A stretch of 64,000 nt of DNA from Deltaproteobacteria bacterium HGW-Deltaproteobacteria-18 (GCA_002841885.1 PHBE01000008.1:84685-148684); one strand, 5' to 3'. Shown: positions 7,834 through 18,433, counted from the stretch's first letter. Numbers and translations are program-made. The notes: generated by a model from the letters alone, not told the origin.

Positions 7834-8937
7834 ATGCTTACCTACATCCTGCGCCGCCTGGCACTCATCATTCCGACCCTGCTGGGCATTCTGACGCTCA
7901 ATTTCTTCATCATTCAGGCCGCGCCCGGCGGGCCGGTGGAGCAGATGATCGCCCAGCTGCAGGGGCTGGACGTGGCTGCCGCCGCACGCGTCAGCGGATC
8001 GGGCGGGGAAACGGCCGGGGCGAACGTCTCGGCGCAGGCGTCCTCCAAATCCGTCTATCGCGGGGCCCAGGGCCTCGACCCGGACGTGGTGCTCCGCATC
8101 GAGCGTATGTACGGCTTCGACAAGCCTCTGTGGGAGCGATACGTCCAGATGATCAAGAATTACGCCACGTTTAACCTTGGCGAGAGCTTTTTCCGCAGTA
8201 AGGGCGTGCTTGAGCTCATCGGCGAAAAAATCCCCGTGTCCCTGTCGCTGGGGCTGTGGAGCACGCTCATCATCTACACCCTGTCCATCCCCTTGGGCAT
8301 TATGAAGGCCGTGCGCCACGGTTCGCGCTTCGATGTCTGGACCAGCACGTTCATGGTTGTGGGCAATGCCATCCCGGTTTTTCTTTTCGCCATCCTGCTT
8401 GTGGTCCTCTTCGCGGGCGGGAGCTATTTCAACTGGTTTCCACTGCGCGGCCTGACCTCTCCGGGCTGGGCCGATTTTTCCCTCCTGGACAAGATCCTGG
8501 ACTATTTCTGGCACCTGGCCCTGCCCGTCACTGCCATGGTCATCGGGGGATTTGCGACCCTGACCATGCTGACCAAGAACTCCTTTCTGGATGAGGTCGG
8601 CAAGCAGTACGTCACCACGGCCCGCGCCAAGGGCCAGACCGAATCGCGTATCCTGTACCGTCACGTCTTCCGCAACGCCATGCTGCTCATCATCGCAGGC
8701 TTCCCCGCGGCCTTCATCTCCATGTTCTTTACGGGCTCGCTGCTGATCGAGGTCATTTTTTCCCTGGACGGTCTTGGCCTTCTGGGCTTCGAGGCGACCA
8801 TAAACCGTGATTACCCGGTCATGTTCGGTTCCCTCTACATCTTCACCCTCATCGGCCTGGTTACCAAGCTCATTTCGGATCTGACCTATGTGCTGGTCGA
8901 TCCGCGCATCGATTTCGGCTCGCGGGAGGGACGATGA
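7834..8937 (+). CDS. yejB: Peptide ABC importer permease YejB
   Basis: A 367-residue inner-membrane permease. The ATG at 7834 is preferred because AAAGGAA lies five bases upstream and the protein then begins with the family's [18 protein letters not shown]; an upstream start at 7723 would add 37 hydrophilic residues. Six transmembrane helices are visible and the EAA loop (about 265-285, [21 protein letters not shown]) contacts the ATPase. An insert of small residues near 45-75 is typical of YejB. The stop overlaps the start of yejE by four bases (ATGA), indicating translational coupling. Confidence 0.9.
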   Translation: MLTYILRRLALIIPTLLGILTLNFFIIQAAPGGPVEQMIAQLQGLDVAAAARVSGSGGETAGANVSAQASSKSVYRGAQGLDPDVVLRIERMYGFDKPLWERYVQMIKNYATFNLGESFFRSKGVLELIGEKIPVSLSLGLWSTLIIYTLSIPLGIMKAVRHGSRFDVWTSTFMVVGNAIPVFLFAILLVVLFAGGSYFNWFPLRGLTSPGWADFSLLDKILDYFWHLALPVTAMVIGGFATLTMLTKNSFLDEVGKQYVTTARAKGQTESRILYRHVFRNAMLLIIAGFPAAFISMFFTGSLLIEVIFSLDGLGLLGFEATINRDYPVMFGSLYIFTLIGLVTKLISDLTYVLVDPRIDFGSREGR

Positions 8938-9950
8938 ACCCCATCATCCGGCGAAGGCTGCGTGCCTTCCGCTCCAACGGCCGGGCGTTCTGGTCCCTGT
9001 GGATCTTCTTGTTCCTGTTTCTCTCCAGCCTCGGGGCGGAATTCATCGCCAATGACCGGCCCCTGCTGGTCTATTACGATGGGGGCTTTTATGCCCCGGT
9101 CTTCAAGGCCTATCCGGAAACCGTTTTCGGCGGCGATTTCGAGACCCAGACCGTGTACCGCGATCCCTATGTGGAGCAGCTCATCAACGCCAAGGGCTGG
9201 ATGATCTGGCCGCCCGTGCGCTACAGTTACAGGACCATCAACTACGATCTGCCCGTGCCCGCCCCGGCCCCGCCCTCGCGTGAGAATCTGCTCGGCACCG
9301 ACGACCAGGGCCGCGACGTGCTGGCCCGCATCATCTACGGGGTACGCCTGTCCGTGCTCTTCGGGCTGATACTGACCCTGGGCAGCTCCGTGGTCGGAGT
9401 CTGCGTGGGCGCAGTGCAGGGCTATTACGGCGGGGCCGTCGATCTGGCCGGGCAGCGTTTCATGGAGATCTGGTCCGGCATGCCTGCGCTTTTCATCCTC
9501 ATCATCCTGGCCTCCATGGTCGCGCCCGGATTCTGGTGGCTTCTGGCCGTGACCATGCTCTTTTCGTGGATGAGCCTTGTGGACGTGGTCCGGGCCGAGT
9601 TCCTGCGCGGCCGCAATCTCGAATACGTGCGTGCGGCCAAGGCGCTGGGCCTGTCGGACCGGGTCATCATGTTTCGCCACATCCTGCCCAACGCCATGAT
9701 CGCGACCGTGACCTTCATGCCGTTCATCGTCAGCGGGTCCATCACCACCCTGACCTCGCTGGACTTTCTGGGGTTCGGCCTGCCGCCGGGTTCGCCGTCC
9801 CTGGGCGAGCTGCTGGCACAGGGCAAGAACAATCTGCAGGCCCCGTGGCTCGGCCTGTCGGCTTTTGCGGTCCTGGGCACGATCCTGAGCCTGCTGGTTT
9901 TTATCGGAGAAGGAGTGCGCGATGCCTTTGATCCACGCCACAGAAGCTAG
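8934..9950 (+). CDS. yejE: Peptide ABC importer permease YejE
   Basis: A 338-residue permease partner of YejB. The N-terminus has one membrane helix followed by a long periplasmic segment (about 40-125) before the main five-helix permease domain, as in YejE/OppC proteins. The EAA loop is seen around residues 225-250 ([20 protein letters not shown]). It overlaps yejB by four bases and yejF by 29 bases, so the three are translated together. Together with YejB it forms the membrane channel. Confidence 0.9.
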   Translation: MNPIIRRRLRAFRSNGRAFWSLWIFLFLFLSSLGAEFIANDRPLLVYYDGGFYAPVFKAYPETVFGGDFETQTVYRDPYVEQLINAKGWMIWPPVRYSYRTINYDLPVPAPAPPSRENLLGTDDQGRDVLARIIYGVRLSVLFGLILTLGSSVVGVCVGAVQGYYGGAVDLAGQRFMEIWSGMPALFILIILASMVAPGFWWLLAVTMLFSWMSLVDVVRAEFLRGRNLEYVRAAKALGLSDRVIMFRHILPNAMIATVTFMPFIVSGSITTLTSLDFLGFGLPPGSPSLGELLAQGKNNLQAPWLGLSAFAVLGTILSLLVFIGEGVRDAFDPRHRS

Positions 9951-11571
9951 ACCCGCGCAGGCTGCGCCCGCCCCGCAATCGCACGCGAAGTCTGAAGCAT
10001 TGCTGAGCATCCGCGATCTCGGCGTTGATTTCTCCGTGGAGGATAGTACCGTCACCGCCGTGCAGGGCGTCAGCATGTCCGTGTATCCGGGGCGGACCTG
10101 CGCCCTGGTGGGGGAGAGCGGATCGGGCAAGTCCGTGACCGCGCTGTCGGTCCTGCGCCTGCTCCCGCCCCTGGTCGCACGCACGAGCGGGGAAATCCTG
10201 TTCGAGGGGAAGGATTTGCTGCGCCTGGACGAAGGGCGGCTGCGTGAAGTCCGCGGCGGACGCATCGGCATGATCTTCCAGGAGCCCATGACGTCCCTGA
10301 ACCCGCTGCATCCCATCGGCCGCCAGATCGCCGAAAGCGTGCTCCTGCACCAGCCCGAAGTCGATGCCAGAGCGCGCACCCTGGAGCTCCTGGAGCTGGT
10401 CGGCATCCCGGACCCGGCCTCGCGTCTGAACAGCTTTCCGCATCAGCTTTCCGGCGGACAGCGGCAGCGGGTCATCATCGCCATGGCGCTAGCCAACGAT
10501 CCGGTCCTGCTCATTGCCGACGAGCCGACCACGGCCCTGGACGTGACCATCCAGGCCCAGGTGCTGGAGCTTTTAAAAAACCTGCAAAAGCGCCTGAACA
10601 TGGCCATCCTGCTCATCTCCCATGATCTGGGCGTGGTCCGGCACATGGCCGACGAGGTGCACGTCATGCGCGAGGGCCGGATTGTGGAGAGCGGAACGCG
10701 GGACGAAATTTTCAACAATCCCAACCACTCCTACACAAAAACCCTGCTGGCCAGCACCCCGTCGGGCAGACCGGGCCCCCTGGCCGAAGACGCGCAAACC
10801 CTGCTTGAGGCACGCGATATCCGGGTCTGGTTTCCGCAGGGCAAAACGTTTTTTGGTCGTCCCAGGAGCTACATCAAGGCCGTGACCGATGCAGAGCTTT
10901 CCATTTTCCGGGGTGAATCCCTCGGCGTGGTGGGGGAGAGCGGATCGGGAAAGACGACGCTGGGCCTTGCCCTGCTGCGCCTTCAGAGCTGCCAGGGCGA
11001 GATAGATTTCGACGGCCAGCGCCTGTCCGCCATGCGTGAAGGGGAGATCAGGCGGCTGCGCCGCAATTTCCAGGTCGTGTTTCAGGACCCTTACGGCAGC
11101 CTCAGCCCGCGCATGACCGTGGGCCAGATCGTGGCCGAGGGACTTGACGCGCACCGCCTGGCCACGGGTTCGGAGCGGGAGGAGCGCATCGCCGAGATTC
11201 TGGAGGCCGTGGATCTTGACCCGGCCGCGATGCACCGCTATCCGCACGAGTTTTCCGGCGGCCAGCGTCAGCGCATCTCCATTGCCCGGGCGCTCATCCT
11301 GCGGCCCAAATTCGTGGTTCTGGACGAGCCGACCTCGGCCCTGGACCGCACGGTGCAGTTCCAGATCGTGGAGCTCTTGCGCGGTCTGCAGACCCGCTTC
11401 GGCCTGACCTTCATGTTCATCACCCATGACCTGGCCCTGGTCCGGGCCCTGTGCCACCGCATCGTCATCATGAAGGACGGGCGCATCGTGGAGCAGGGAC
11501 CGACCGATGCCATTTTTGCAAGCCCGGTCCAGGAATACACCCGCACCCTGCTTGCCGCCGCCCTGGAATAA
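9922..11571 (+). CDS. yejF: Peptide ABC importer, fused double ATPase YejF
   Basis: A 549-residue protein with two complete ABC ATPase domains in tandem, powering the YejBE channel. Walker A GESGSGKS appears at about 64-71 and GESGSGKT at about 335-342; both halves have an LSGGQRQR- or [12 protein letters not shown] signature and an ADEPT or LDEPT Walker B. Start at 9922 is supported by GGAGAAGGAG upstream, inside the end of yejE. The first about 25 residues form a Pro/Ala-rich tail. Only three bases separate its stop from the K+ transporter ATG, so the downstream genes are probably cotranscribed. Confidence 0.92.
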   Translation: MPLIHATEARPAQAAPAPQSHAKSEALLSIRDLGVDFSVEDSTVTAVQGVSMSVYPGRTCALVGESGSGKSVTALSVLRLLPPLVARTSGEILFEGKDLLRLDEGRLREVRGGRIGMIFQEPMTSLNPLHPIGRQIAESVLLHQPEVDARARTLELLELVGIPDPASRLNSFPHQLSGGQRQRVIIAMALANDPVLLIADEPTTALDVTIQAQVLELLKNLQKRLNMAILLISHDLGVVRHMADEVHVMREGRIVESGTRDEIFNNPNHSYTKTLLASTPSGRPGPLAEDAQTLLEARDIRVWFPQGKTFFGRPRSYIKAVTDAELSIFRGESLGVVGESGSGKTTLGLALLRLQSCQGEIDFDGQRLSAMREGEIRRLRRNFQVVFQDPYGSLSPRMTVGQIVAEGLDAHRLATGSEREERIAEILEAVDLDPAAMHRYPHEFSGGQRQRISIARALILRPKFVVLDEPTSALDRTVQFQIVELLRGLQTRFGLTFMFITHDLALVRALCHRIVIMKDGRIVEQGPTDAIFASPVQEYTRTLLAAALE

Positions 11572-11574
11572 GGC

Positions 11575-12921
11575 ATGAAACACGCACAAAAATTCCTCTC
11601 TCCGGCATTTCTTCCGGTCCATTTCTTCATCGCGACCATTCTGCTCGGCGGGGTCCTGCTGCATCTGCCCTTGGCGTTGAACGATACGCAGCTGAGCTGG
11701 ATCGACGCCTTTTTCACCGCCGTGTCCGCCGCCTGCGTGACTGGGCTCGTCGTCGTGGATACGGGCACCATGTTCTCGACTTTCGGCCTGACCGTCATCG
11801 CTCTGCTCATGCAGATCGGCGGCCTTGGGGTCATGACCTACACAAGCCTCGTCTTCTATCTGTGGCGTCGGCGCGTTTCGCTGACCGACCGCATCGCCGT
11901 GGGACAATCACTGCAGGGTGATCCGTCATTCAAGCTGGGACGATTTCTGGTACAGCTCTTTCTGGTCTGCTTTTGCATCGAGGCTTTGGGTGCTGTTGCC
12001 CTGTATGCTTTGAGCATGGGCGAAATGGACTGGTTTAACGCCTTTTTTCATTCCGTGTCCGCTTTCTGCAACGCGGGCTTCAGCCTCTACCCGGACAGTC
12101 TGATGCGCTTCTCCGGGAATCTGCCCATAAATCTGCTGTTCATGCTCCTCATTTTTTTGGGCGGTATCGGCTTCTACGTGCTGGTCGAGCTGCCCGGTTT
12201 TTTTGGCACAGCCTTCAGGGCACGCCGCCTGCGGGACACGCTGAGCTGGCAGAGTTCGCTGGTCATCCGCACCAGCCTGTGGCTGATCCTTGTCGGATGG
12301 GTGGTGTTTTTCCTGATCGAACAGAGGCAGGACGGACTGTTCACGGCCGTGCTGCAAGGCCTCTTTCAGTCCGTCTCGGCCCGTACGGCGGGCTTCAACA
12401 CCATGGACATCGGAATCATGACCGACACGTCGCTGTTCATCCTGATTCTGCTCATGGTCATCGGGGGGTCTCCCGGTTCGTGCGCGGGCGGCATAAAGAC
12501 CACGACCCTGCGCGTGCTCCTCGGCTTTGCCGTTTCCCAGATCAAAGGTCGCGATCAGGTCGTTGTCGAAGGCTATGGCGTTGACGCGCCCACCGTGAAC
12601 AAGGCCATGACTCTTGTCATTTTCGCCTTTGTCCTCATCATGTGCTCGGTCTTCGTCCTGACCGTGACCGAAGGCGCCAACCAGCCGCATCAGCTGGTGC
12701 GGGGCAAGTTCATGGAGCTCTTTTTCGAGGCTTCGTCGGCGTTCGGAACCGTGGGACTGAGCACCGGACTTACCCCTCATCTTTCGGCCCCGGGAAAGTG
12801 CGTCATCATGATGCTCATGTTTGTCGGCCGACTTGGCCCCATAGTTTTTCTGACCATGCTGCAGTCCTGGCAGACGCGTGAACATTTCAGGCGTGCCGAA
12901 AAGAGCATGCTCATCGGGTAG
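11575..12921 (+). CDS. TrkH/KtrB-type potassium uptake channel subunit
   Basis: A 448-residue membrane protein of the TrkH/KtrB superfamily, with four pseudo-repeated M1-P-M2 units. Selectivity-filter-like segments are visible (ACVTGL near 59, CNAGF near 164, ARTAGFN near 274, FGTVGLS near 393), each with the conserved glycine that coordinates K+. The length matches KtrB (about 450) better than TrkH (about 480). It pairs with the cytoplasmic RCK subunit encoded ten bases downstream. It begins three bases after yejF; the link to the peptide importer is likely positional only. Confidence 0.9.
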   Translation: MKHAQKFLSPAFLPVHFFIATILLGGVLLHLPLALNDTQLSWIDAFFTAVSAACVTGLVVVDTGTMFSTFGLTVIALLMQIGGLGVMTYTSLVFYLWRRRVSLTDRIAVGQSLQGDPSFKLGRFLVQLFLVCFCIEALGAVALYALSMGEMDWFNAFFHSVSAFCNAGFSLYPDSLMRFSGNLPINLLFMLLIFLGGIGFYVLVELPGFFGTAFRARRLRDTLSWQSSLVIRTSLWLILVGWVVFFLIEQRQDGLFTAVLQGLFQSVSARTAGFNTMDIGIMTDTSLFILILLMVIGGSPGSCAGGIKTTTLRVLLGFAVSQIKGRDQVVVEGYGVDAPTVNKAMTLVIFAFVLIMCSVFVLTVTEGANQPHQLVRGKFMELFFEASSAFGTVGLSTGLTPHLSAPGKCVIMMLMFVGRLGPIVFLTMLQSWQTREHFRRAEKSMLIG

Positions 12922-12930
12922 GAGGTTTTC

Positions 12931-13584
12931 ATGGCTCACAAGGAATTCGGTGTCGTGGGTTTGGGCAAATTCGGCCTCAGTCTGGCCAGTTCCCTGATGG
13001 CTCACGGCCAGAAGGTGGTCGGGGTCGACAGCGATCCTGACAAGGTCAAGGCCGCTGCCGAGGTCCTGACCCAGGCGTATCAGGCCGAAGCGGTGGACAA
13101 GATCGCCCTCGAACAGCTCGGGTTCGGCGAGCTGCAGGAAGTGATTGTCAGCACTGGGCACAACATGGAGGCAAGCATCCTCATCACGCTCTTTCTGAAG
13201 GAGCTGGGCTGCAAAAAAGTGACGGTCAAGGCCATGAGTCGTGATCACGAGAAGGTGCTGACCAAGGTCGGGGCCGATGCGGTCATCTTCCCGGAGCGTT
13301 ATGCCGCCGAACAGCTTGCGGCCAAGCTGGCCGTACCGGGGCTCATCGACTACCTGCCGCTCGGCACCAACATCATCCTCAAGGAGTTTACCGTGGAGAA
13401 ATGGGCGGGGAAGACTCTGCGGGAGCTGGACCTGACCAATTCGTTTGGCATCCAGGTGGTGGCCGTCAAAGGCTTTGAGGAGAAGCAGTTCGAGTTTGTA
13501 CCCAAAGCCGACCAGCCCCTGCAAAAAGGGGATGTTCTGGCTGTGATCGGGCAGGGGGAAAAGCTCCTGGCTCTGGATTCTTGA
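12931..13584 (+). CDS. KtrA/TrkA-type RCK regulatory subunit
   Basis: A 217-residue cytoplasmic gating subunit for the K+ channel upstream. An N-terminal Rossmann domain (GLGKFGLSLASSL at about 11-23, then the acidic VDSD at about 34) binds nucleotide (NAD(H) or ATP/ADP in characterised relatives). A C-terminal RCK_C domain covers about 140-217. One RCK unit rather than two makes it KtrA-like. GGAGG precedes the ATG. Rings of this protein open or close the channel in response to nucleotide and osmotic state. Confidence 0.9.
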   Translation: MAHKEFGVVGLGKFGLSLASSLMAHGQKVVGVDSDPDKVKAAAEVLTQAYQAEAVDKIALEQLGFGELQEVIVSTGHNMEASILITLFLKELGCKKVTVKAMSRDHEKVLTKVGADAVIFPERYAAEQLAAKLAVPGLIDYLPLGTNIILKEFTVEKWAGKTLRELDLTNSFGIQVVAVKGFEEKQFEFVPKADQPLQKGDVLAVIGQGEKLLALDS

Positions 13585-13623
13585 TGGCAAGGACCCTGTC
13601 GACGAAAGAGGCGGACCTGATGG

Positions 13624-14091
13624 ATGCAGTCAACAGAATGGACGAAATGGACGGACGATATGGCGCGTGTGCAGATTGAGTTGCCGCAGTCGTGGCTTTT
13701 CCGAACGGTGCTTGCCGTGCGCGTGACCGATGTGAATTATGGCGGGCACCTTGGCAATGACCGGATGCTGGGCCTTGCGCACGAGGCGCGGGTGCGCTGG
13801 CTGGCATCCTGCGGTCTGTCCGAGAAGGACGTGGGCGGGGTGGGGCTGATCATGGCCGATGCGGCCCTGGTTTTCCGGGGCGAAGCGTTTCTGGGCGATG
13901 AACTGGAAGTGGCGCTGGGCGCGATGGAGGTGCGGCGGTCGAGTTTCGATCTGGTCTGCCGGCTGACCCGTCCTGCCGACGCGGCTGAAATCGCCCTGGT
14001 CAAGACCGGCATGGCCTGCTTCGATTACGCCGCCCGAAAGGTCGCACGCGTGCCCAAGGAATTGCTTGGCTGTCTGGAAAGCGTGTCCTGA
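13624..14091 (+). CDS. Hotdog-fold acyl-CoA thioesterase family protein
   Basis: A 155-residue protein of the 4-hydroxybenzoyl-CoA thioesterase-like hotdog family. The motif VTDVNYGGHLGNDRMLGL at about 36-53 matches the family active-site helix. The start is uncertain: the next ATG at 13660 gives MARVQIELP..., which resembles the beginning of relatives better and would make 143 residues. It follows the K+ genes by 39 bases and its stop overlaps the helicase ATG by one base (TGATG). The acyl substrate cannot be read from sequence; YbgC-like lipid turnover is one option. Confidence 0.75.
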   Translation: MQSTEWTKWTDDMARVQIELPQSWLFRTVLAVRVTDVNYGGHLGNDRMLGLAHEARVRWLASCGLSEKDVGGVGLIMADAALVFRGEAFLGDELEVALGAMEVRRSSFDLVCRLTRPADAAEIALVKTGMACFDYAARKVARVPKELLGCLESVS

Positions 14092-15458
14092 TGCAGTGCA
14101 GAATCGCCCACAAGCTTTTTCTGACCGACATCCCGGAGCCCATCAAGGATCAGGTCATGGCCGAGCTGACCCTCGAAAATCCCAAGTGGCTCGAAAACCT
14201 GAAGATGGGCCGCACCAATTACAAGGTCTCCCGGCATCTGAAGTTCTATTCCACGCGTACGAACGGAGGCCTCATCCTGCCGCGCGGTTATGGCGGGCGG
14301 CTGGCGAGGATCTGCGCGGAGCATGGCGAGGCCGTGGAGTACACTGACGACCGGCGCAGCCTGCCGGAAGTGGAATTCACCTTCCGCGGGGACTTGCGCC
14401 CCTATCAGGACACGGCCTGCCAGGCCATGCTGCGGCGACGCTTCGGGACCTTGTGCGCGCCCACCGGAGCGGGCAAGACCGTGTGCGGGCTCTCACTCAT
14501 TGCCCAGCGCCGTCAGCCTGCGCTTGTCATCGTGCACACCCGGGACCTTGCCATGCAATGGGTGGAGCGTATCGAACAGTTCCTGGACATTCCGGCACGC
14601 AAGGTGGGCATGATCGGCAGCGGAAGGAGCACGGTGGGCGAGGCCGTGACCGTGGCCACGGTGCAGTCCGTGTACAGCCGGGCCAAGGACCTGAAAAAAC
14701 GCGTCGGCCACATCATCGTCGACGAATGCCACCGCGCCCCCAGCCGCACCTTCACCGCTGCCGTGACCGCTTTCGACTGCGCCTATTCCCTTGGCCTCTC
14801 GGCCACACCGTACCGCCGCGACGGTCTGACCCAGCTCATCTTCTGGCATCTGGGCGAAATGCACGCCCGCATCGACAGCGATGACCTGATGGACAGCGGA
14901 GCCATCCTGCGGCCGGAAATCTGCATACGCCCCACGACGTTCGTGTGCGAGCGCGACCCCGCGGAGGAATACGGTCTCATCATCGCCGATCTGACCGAAG
15001 ACGTTGCGCGCAACTGCCAGATCGTCGACGAGGTGGCTGCCGAGATCACTTCCGGGCGCGGGGTGAGCCTGATCCTGTCCGACCGCAAGTGGCATTGCCG
15101 GGTGCTGCATGAGCTGCTTCACGAACGCCACGGCATCAGCGGAGCGGTCCTGACCGGCGACACTCCGTTGCCGGAACGCAAACGGCTGGTGGATCAGATC
15201 CAGTCGAACCGGATCAGCGCGGTCTTCGCCACGGGCCAGCTCATTGGGGAGGGGTTCGACGCCAGCAACCTGACCTCCCTTTTTCTGGCGACCCCCATCA
15301 AGTTCAGCGGCCGCCTGATCCAGTATCTGGGCCGGGTGCTGCGCCCTTCAATCGGAAAAGCTCAACCAAAGGTTTATGATTTCGTGGACGAAAAGGTCGG
15401 CGTGCTCAATGCGGCAGCAAAGGCGCGGGCGGAGGTGTATGCGGATATCGGCGAGTAG
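14091..15458 (+). CDS. Superfamily 2 DNA/RNA helicase, XPB/ResIII-like
   Basis: A 455-residue single-chain SF2 helicase. About 100 N-terminal residues form an accessory domain. The ATPase core follows: a Q-like RPYQ at 103-106, Walker A PTGAGKT at 124-130, a DECH box at 211-214, the SAT-type motif III LSATPYRR near 256, and a C-terminal RecA-like domain ending in QYLGRVLRP near 420. The layout matches the type III restriction/XPB helicase group. No nuclease or methylase domain is present and none lies next door, so it is not an obvious restriction system. It overlaps the thioesterase gene by one base. Confidence 0.85.
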   Translation: MQCRIAHKLFLTDIPEPIKDQVMAELTLENPKWLENLKMGRTNYKVSRHLKFYSTRTNGGLILPRGYGGRLARICAEHGEAVEYTDDRRSLPEVEFTFRGDLRPYQDTACQAMLRRRFGTLCAPTGAGKTVCGLSLIAQRRQPALVIVHTRDLAMQWVERIEQFLDIPARKVGMIGSGRSTVGEAVTVATVQSVYSRAKDLKKRVGHIIVDECHRAPSRTFTAAVTAFDCAYSLGLSATPYRRDGLTQLIFWHLGEMHARIDSDDLMDSGAILRPEICIRPTTFVCERDPAEEYGLIIADLTEDVARNCQIVDEVAAEITSGRGVSLILSDRKWHCRVLHELLHERHGISGAVLTGDTPLPERKRLVDQIQSNRISAVFATGQLIGEGFDASNLTSLFLATPIKFSGRLIQYLGRVLRPSIGKAQPKVYDFVDEKVGVLNAAAKARAEVYADIGE

Positions 15459-15585
15459 GCAGGCGATATCACCTCCTCGGATGATATTTATCCTGGCGGG
15501 TATGAAAACACGCAGCGCTGATCCTTGAATGTATTCCAGAGGTTGTTTCTGAGGGAATCGTCTTGCGCGAGTTCAGGAGAATTTG

Positions 15586-15616
15586 CACTTGAAGTCGTAA
15601 TTTTCGTTTTCAAGTG
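15586..15616. repeat. 8-bp inverted repeat upstream of HD-GYP gene
   Basis: Arms CACTTGAA (15586-15593) and TTCAAGTG (15609-15616) flank a 15-base spacer in the 281-base gap before the HD-GYP gene. The geometry, about two helical turns between arm centres, suits a dimeric repressor or activator. There is no T-run. The regulator is unknown. Confidence 0.4.
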
Positions 15617-15739
15617 GTTGGCATGGAATCCATTTCGTGATTGGTACGATGTTGCATGGCAGCGCAATAAAGTTAGTGGGCAATCCCCATAACTCGAAGC
15701 GGCCCCTCATTTTCATGAATCGCTCAGCAGGACAGGAGC

Positions 15740-17074
15740 ATGCATTTTCCGCGAAACGTTCCGCTTTTGACTTATGTGCGTCGCATCCTGGTCGGCAGGC
15801 TCGCGCTCGTGGCCGCCGTCATCGCCCTGACCCTGGCCTCCCTGGCCTATCTGGCCGAAGAGCGCATGATGGCGGAAGCGGTGATGGCCGAGGCGCAGGA
15901 TGATCTGGCGGTGCTGGCCGGGCGTACCCGTGAGATCATTTCCCATGACGGGCTTATACCCTCGGACGCTTTTCGTAAGGCGGTCGGGGAAAAAATCGCT
16001 GCCGGTGACAGGAAAAGCAGGCGTGGCAAGGCCGTCTATGCCCGGTATTCCCGGCCAGGAATTTCCGGCAGGGAGGAGTATCTGGACCGAAGCTTCGTGC
16101 TGCACGATGCAGTGCAGGCTCACGTCCAAACAGTCGGACGCCCTGAGCCCGGGAACGGCGTCTGGTCGGAAACGGTCTATATCGCGGATATCCTCTGCGT
16201 CCATGCCGTCCTGCCAATAGACGAGTCCGGACGGAGTGAAACCGGATACGCTGAAATCGTCTTTGTCCCGGCCCCGGCAGTGCTGGCCGCCATGGAGCGG
16301 AAAGCGCTCTACACCGTCGGTGCCGTCGCCTTCGTCGCCCTGGCTACGGCGGCGCTCCTCTATCCGGTCATCCTGCGTCTGACCAACCGTCTCGTCGCCT
16401 TTTCCCGCAATCTGCAGGCGGCAAACTTCGAAACGCTGGCCCTGCTCGGCTGTGCCGTCGCCAAGAGGGACAGCGACACCGATGAGCACAACTACCGGGT
16501 GACCCTTTACGCCCTGCGCATGGCCGAGGCCATCGGCCTGGACGCGGCCGGAATGCGGGCCCTCGCCAAGGGCGCGTTCCTGCACGATGTCGGCAAGATC
16601 GCCATCAGGGACAGCATCCTGCTCAAGCCCGGCAAGCTCACGCATGAAGAATTCGAGACCATGAAGACCCACGTCAGGCACGGCCTCGACGTGGTCGACC
16701 GTTCGACCTGGCTGCGCGATGCAAAAGACGTCGTCGGGTGCCACCACGAAAAATTCGACGGAAAAGGGTATCCGGGCGGAATAAGCGGAAAGGACATCCC
16801 CCTCGCGGCGCGGATCTTCACCGTGGCCGATGTCTTTGACGCCCTGACCTCACGCAGGCCGTACAAGAATGCGCTGAGCTGCGCACAGGCCCTTGATATC
16901 CTGAGGCGCGGACGCGGAAAGCATTTCGATCCCGAGATCGTCGACACCTTCATCGACATGGCCGCGCCCCTACACGAACGATACGCACACAGGTCAGGCC
17001 GGGACCTGAGCGCGGAGCTCATTGACGTCGCCTGGAAATTTTTTCATGCCGGAGCCGACACTCTGGTCTCCTGA
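15740..17074 (+). CDS. Membrane-anchored HD-GYP domain protein
   Basis: A 444-residue probable cyclic di-GMP phosphodiesterase. One N-terminal helix (about 18-38), a periplasmic sensor-like region (about 40-190) and a second helix (about 191-212) precede the cytoplasmic enzyme. The HD pair lies at 282-283 within LHDVGK, and the HHEKFDGKGYPGG stretch at 335-347 contains the GYP signature, so the metal ligands look complete. GGACAGGAG lies just before the ATG. No GGDEF or receiver domain. The signal sensed is unknown; output is expected to lower c-di-GMP and affect motility or attachment. Confidence 0.9.
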   Translation: MHFPRNVPLLTYVRRILVGRLALVAAVIALTLASLAYLAEERMMAEAVMAEAQDDLAVLAGRTREIISHDGLIPSDAFRKAVGEKIAAGDRKSRRGKAVYARYSRPGISGREEYLDRSFVLHDAVQAHVQTVGRPEPGNGVWSETVYIADILCVHAVLPIDESGRSETGYAEIVFVPAPAVLAAMERKALYTVGAVAFVALATAALLYPVILRLTNRLVAFSRNLQAANFETLALLGCAVAKRDSDTDEHNYRVTLYALRMAEAIGLDAAGMRALAKGAFLHDVGKIAIRDSILLKPGKLTHEEFETMKTHVRHGLDVVDRSTWLRDAKDVVGCHHEKFDGKGYPGGISGKDIPLAARIFTVADVFDALTSRRPYKNALSCAQALDILRRGRGKHFDPEIVDTFIDMAAPLHERYAHRSGRDLSAELIDVAWKFFHAGADTLVS

Positions 17075-17292
17075 CTGGTCGCCTGAATTATTCCTGATCA
17101 ACATCGTCGAATCAAATCTGCGCCCTGCCGAATTTCTCTCCAGCTTCGCTCTTCACCTCCACAAGGCTCAGCAGCATGATCTTGCAGTCGGCACAAAGCT
17201 GGCGGCTCAAAGAGGCCGTCGCAAAGTGCTGTCGCCTCAATAATGACGGGAAGTTGGAAGATCGGCGTTGTGCCTGTGATCGGGAGTGGAGA

Positions 17293-18216
17293 TTATCCCT
17301 TGAAGAAACGGTCTGCCAGGGTCTTCATGTAGAAGATCTCGAATTCGATCATGTCGGAATCCTCCCGGCGCAGCCATTCTGCCAGCCAGGCTACGCGCAG
17401 GGCCAGGGTCCAGGCCGGCAGATGTTCTTCGAGCGGGTCGTCCAGCAGGCCGCAGGAACGCAGGGTGTCCAGAAAGGCCGTGATCAAGGGGCCGTTCAGC
17501 GCGTTTTCGTCTTCACTGCCAACGCAGCCGAGAATCAGGGCCATGTCGTGCAGGACGCATTTCGGGCCGCAGAATTCCCAGTCAATGGCCGAAAGGATGC
17601 GGTCTTTTCCCCAGATCATGTTCAGAGGGTGAGGGTCGCCGTGGCAGAAGGCCACGGGCAGGCTTGCGCATGCTTCAAGCCTGTTCTCGATGAGAGTGAA
17701 GACGGGCGCGAGCCGTCCGTAGACTTTGGGATGCAAATGCTGGGCGTCGTCACAGATCCTGAAAACATAACCGCGCAGATCGAAGACCTCTTCTTCAGTG
17801 GTGAGATCCCGGCTTGTCTGCCTCAAATCGTGCAGAAAGTTGGCCAGGGCCTTGCCGCGCCATGCGTCCTGCCAGAAACGATCCCTGTTGAGCTCAATCC
17901 CCGTCACAAAAGGCGTCAGCTGCCAATGGCGACCGTCTGCACGTTGTAAAAAGTTCCCGTCGAGCCCCGCTAGAGGGGCGGCCGCAGGCAATTCGTTGGC
18001 CTTCAGATGGGCGATGCGTTCAGCGATCAGCCTTTTGCGCGTCAGCGTTCGGGAGTCCAGTTCTTCAAGAAAATGACGGGAATCTCCGGCGTCCACCACG
18101 ACCCGGTACAGGCAGCGCTCGGGGCTGCCCTGGATGGGGATTTGCGGATGAATGCCCGTAAAAGGCAGTCCCCAGCGACTCAGGATGTCGCGCAGAAGTT
18201 CGCGGGATGGATGCAT
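17293..18216 (-). CDS. APH-family small-molecule phosphotransferase
   Basis: A 307-residue protein of the aminoglycoside phosphotransferase/choline kinase fold. The catalytic loop HGDPHPLN is at 192-199 and the metal-binding IDWE at 211-214. The N-lobe lacks a clear glycine-rich loop, as is common in this family. No resistance context exists: it is next to a small membrane protein and a uracil permease. Members act on aminoglycosides, choline, homoserine or sugars, so the substrate is open. A dedicated drug-resistance role is not supported. It faces the HD-GYP gene tail to tail. Confidence 0.8.
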   Translation of the reverse strand: MHPSRELLRDILSRWGLPFTGIHPQIPIQGSPERCLYRVVVDAGDSRHFLEELDSRTLTRKRLIAERIAHLKANELPAAAPLAGLDGNFLQRADGRHWQLTPFVTGIELNRDRFWQDAWRGKALANFLHDLRQTSRDLTTEEEVFDLRGYVFRICDDAQHLHPKVYGRLAPVFTLIENRLEACASLPVAFCHGDPHPLNMIWGKDRILSAIDWEFCGPKCVLHDMALILGCVGSEDENALNGPLITAFLDTLRSCGLLDDPLEEHLPAWTLALRVAWLAEWLRREDSDMIEFEIFYMKTLADRFFKG

Positions 18217-18241
18217 GACTGGGTAGGTGAGAAGAGGCCCT

Positions 18242-18415
18242 TCACCACTTTCGGTTCACGTAGCGGATGACGAAGAAGGCCAGGATGGCGATGACCACGG
18301 TCATGGCCGCCAGCAGGCCGAAGATGTCCGTGTTTTTGCCCACGAAGCGCAGCGCGCCCATGGTCAGCACGCCGACGATGCCGCCGATCCAAAGCAGGAT
18401 GTTATGTTTTTTCAT
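18242..18415 (-). CDS. Small two-helix membrane protein
   Basis: A 57-residue protein starting at 18415, where GGAGGG lies five to ten bases before the ATG. Two hydrophobic stretches (about 6-22 and 31-50) are separated by a short GKNTD turn, and the C-terminus is basic (RYVNRKW). Nothing else can be read; I know no family. It lies between the uracil permease terminator and the phosphotransferase, 25 bases before the latter, so those two are probably cotranscribed. Confidence 0.6.
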   Translation of the reverse strand: MKKHNILLWIGGIVGVLTMGALRFVGKNTDIFGLLAAMTVVIAILAFFVIRYVNRKW

Positions 18416-18433
18416 TTCGCCCTCCGGGATTAC

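Noticed and set aside
15637..15903. 88-codon plus frame before the HD-GYP gene
   Set aside because: Overlaps the HD-GYP coding start out of frame; the latter has a good ribosome site and clear domains.
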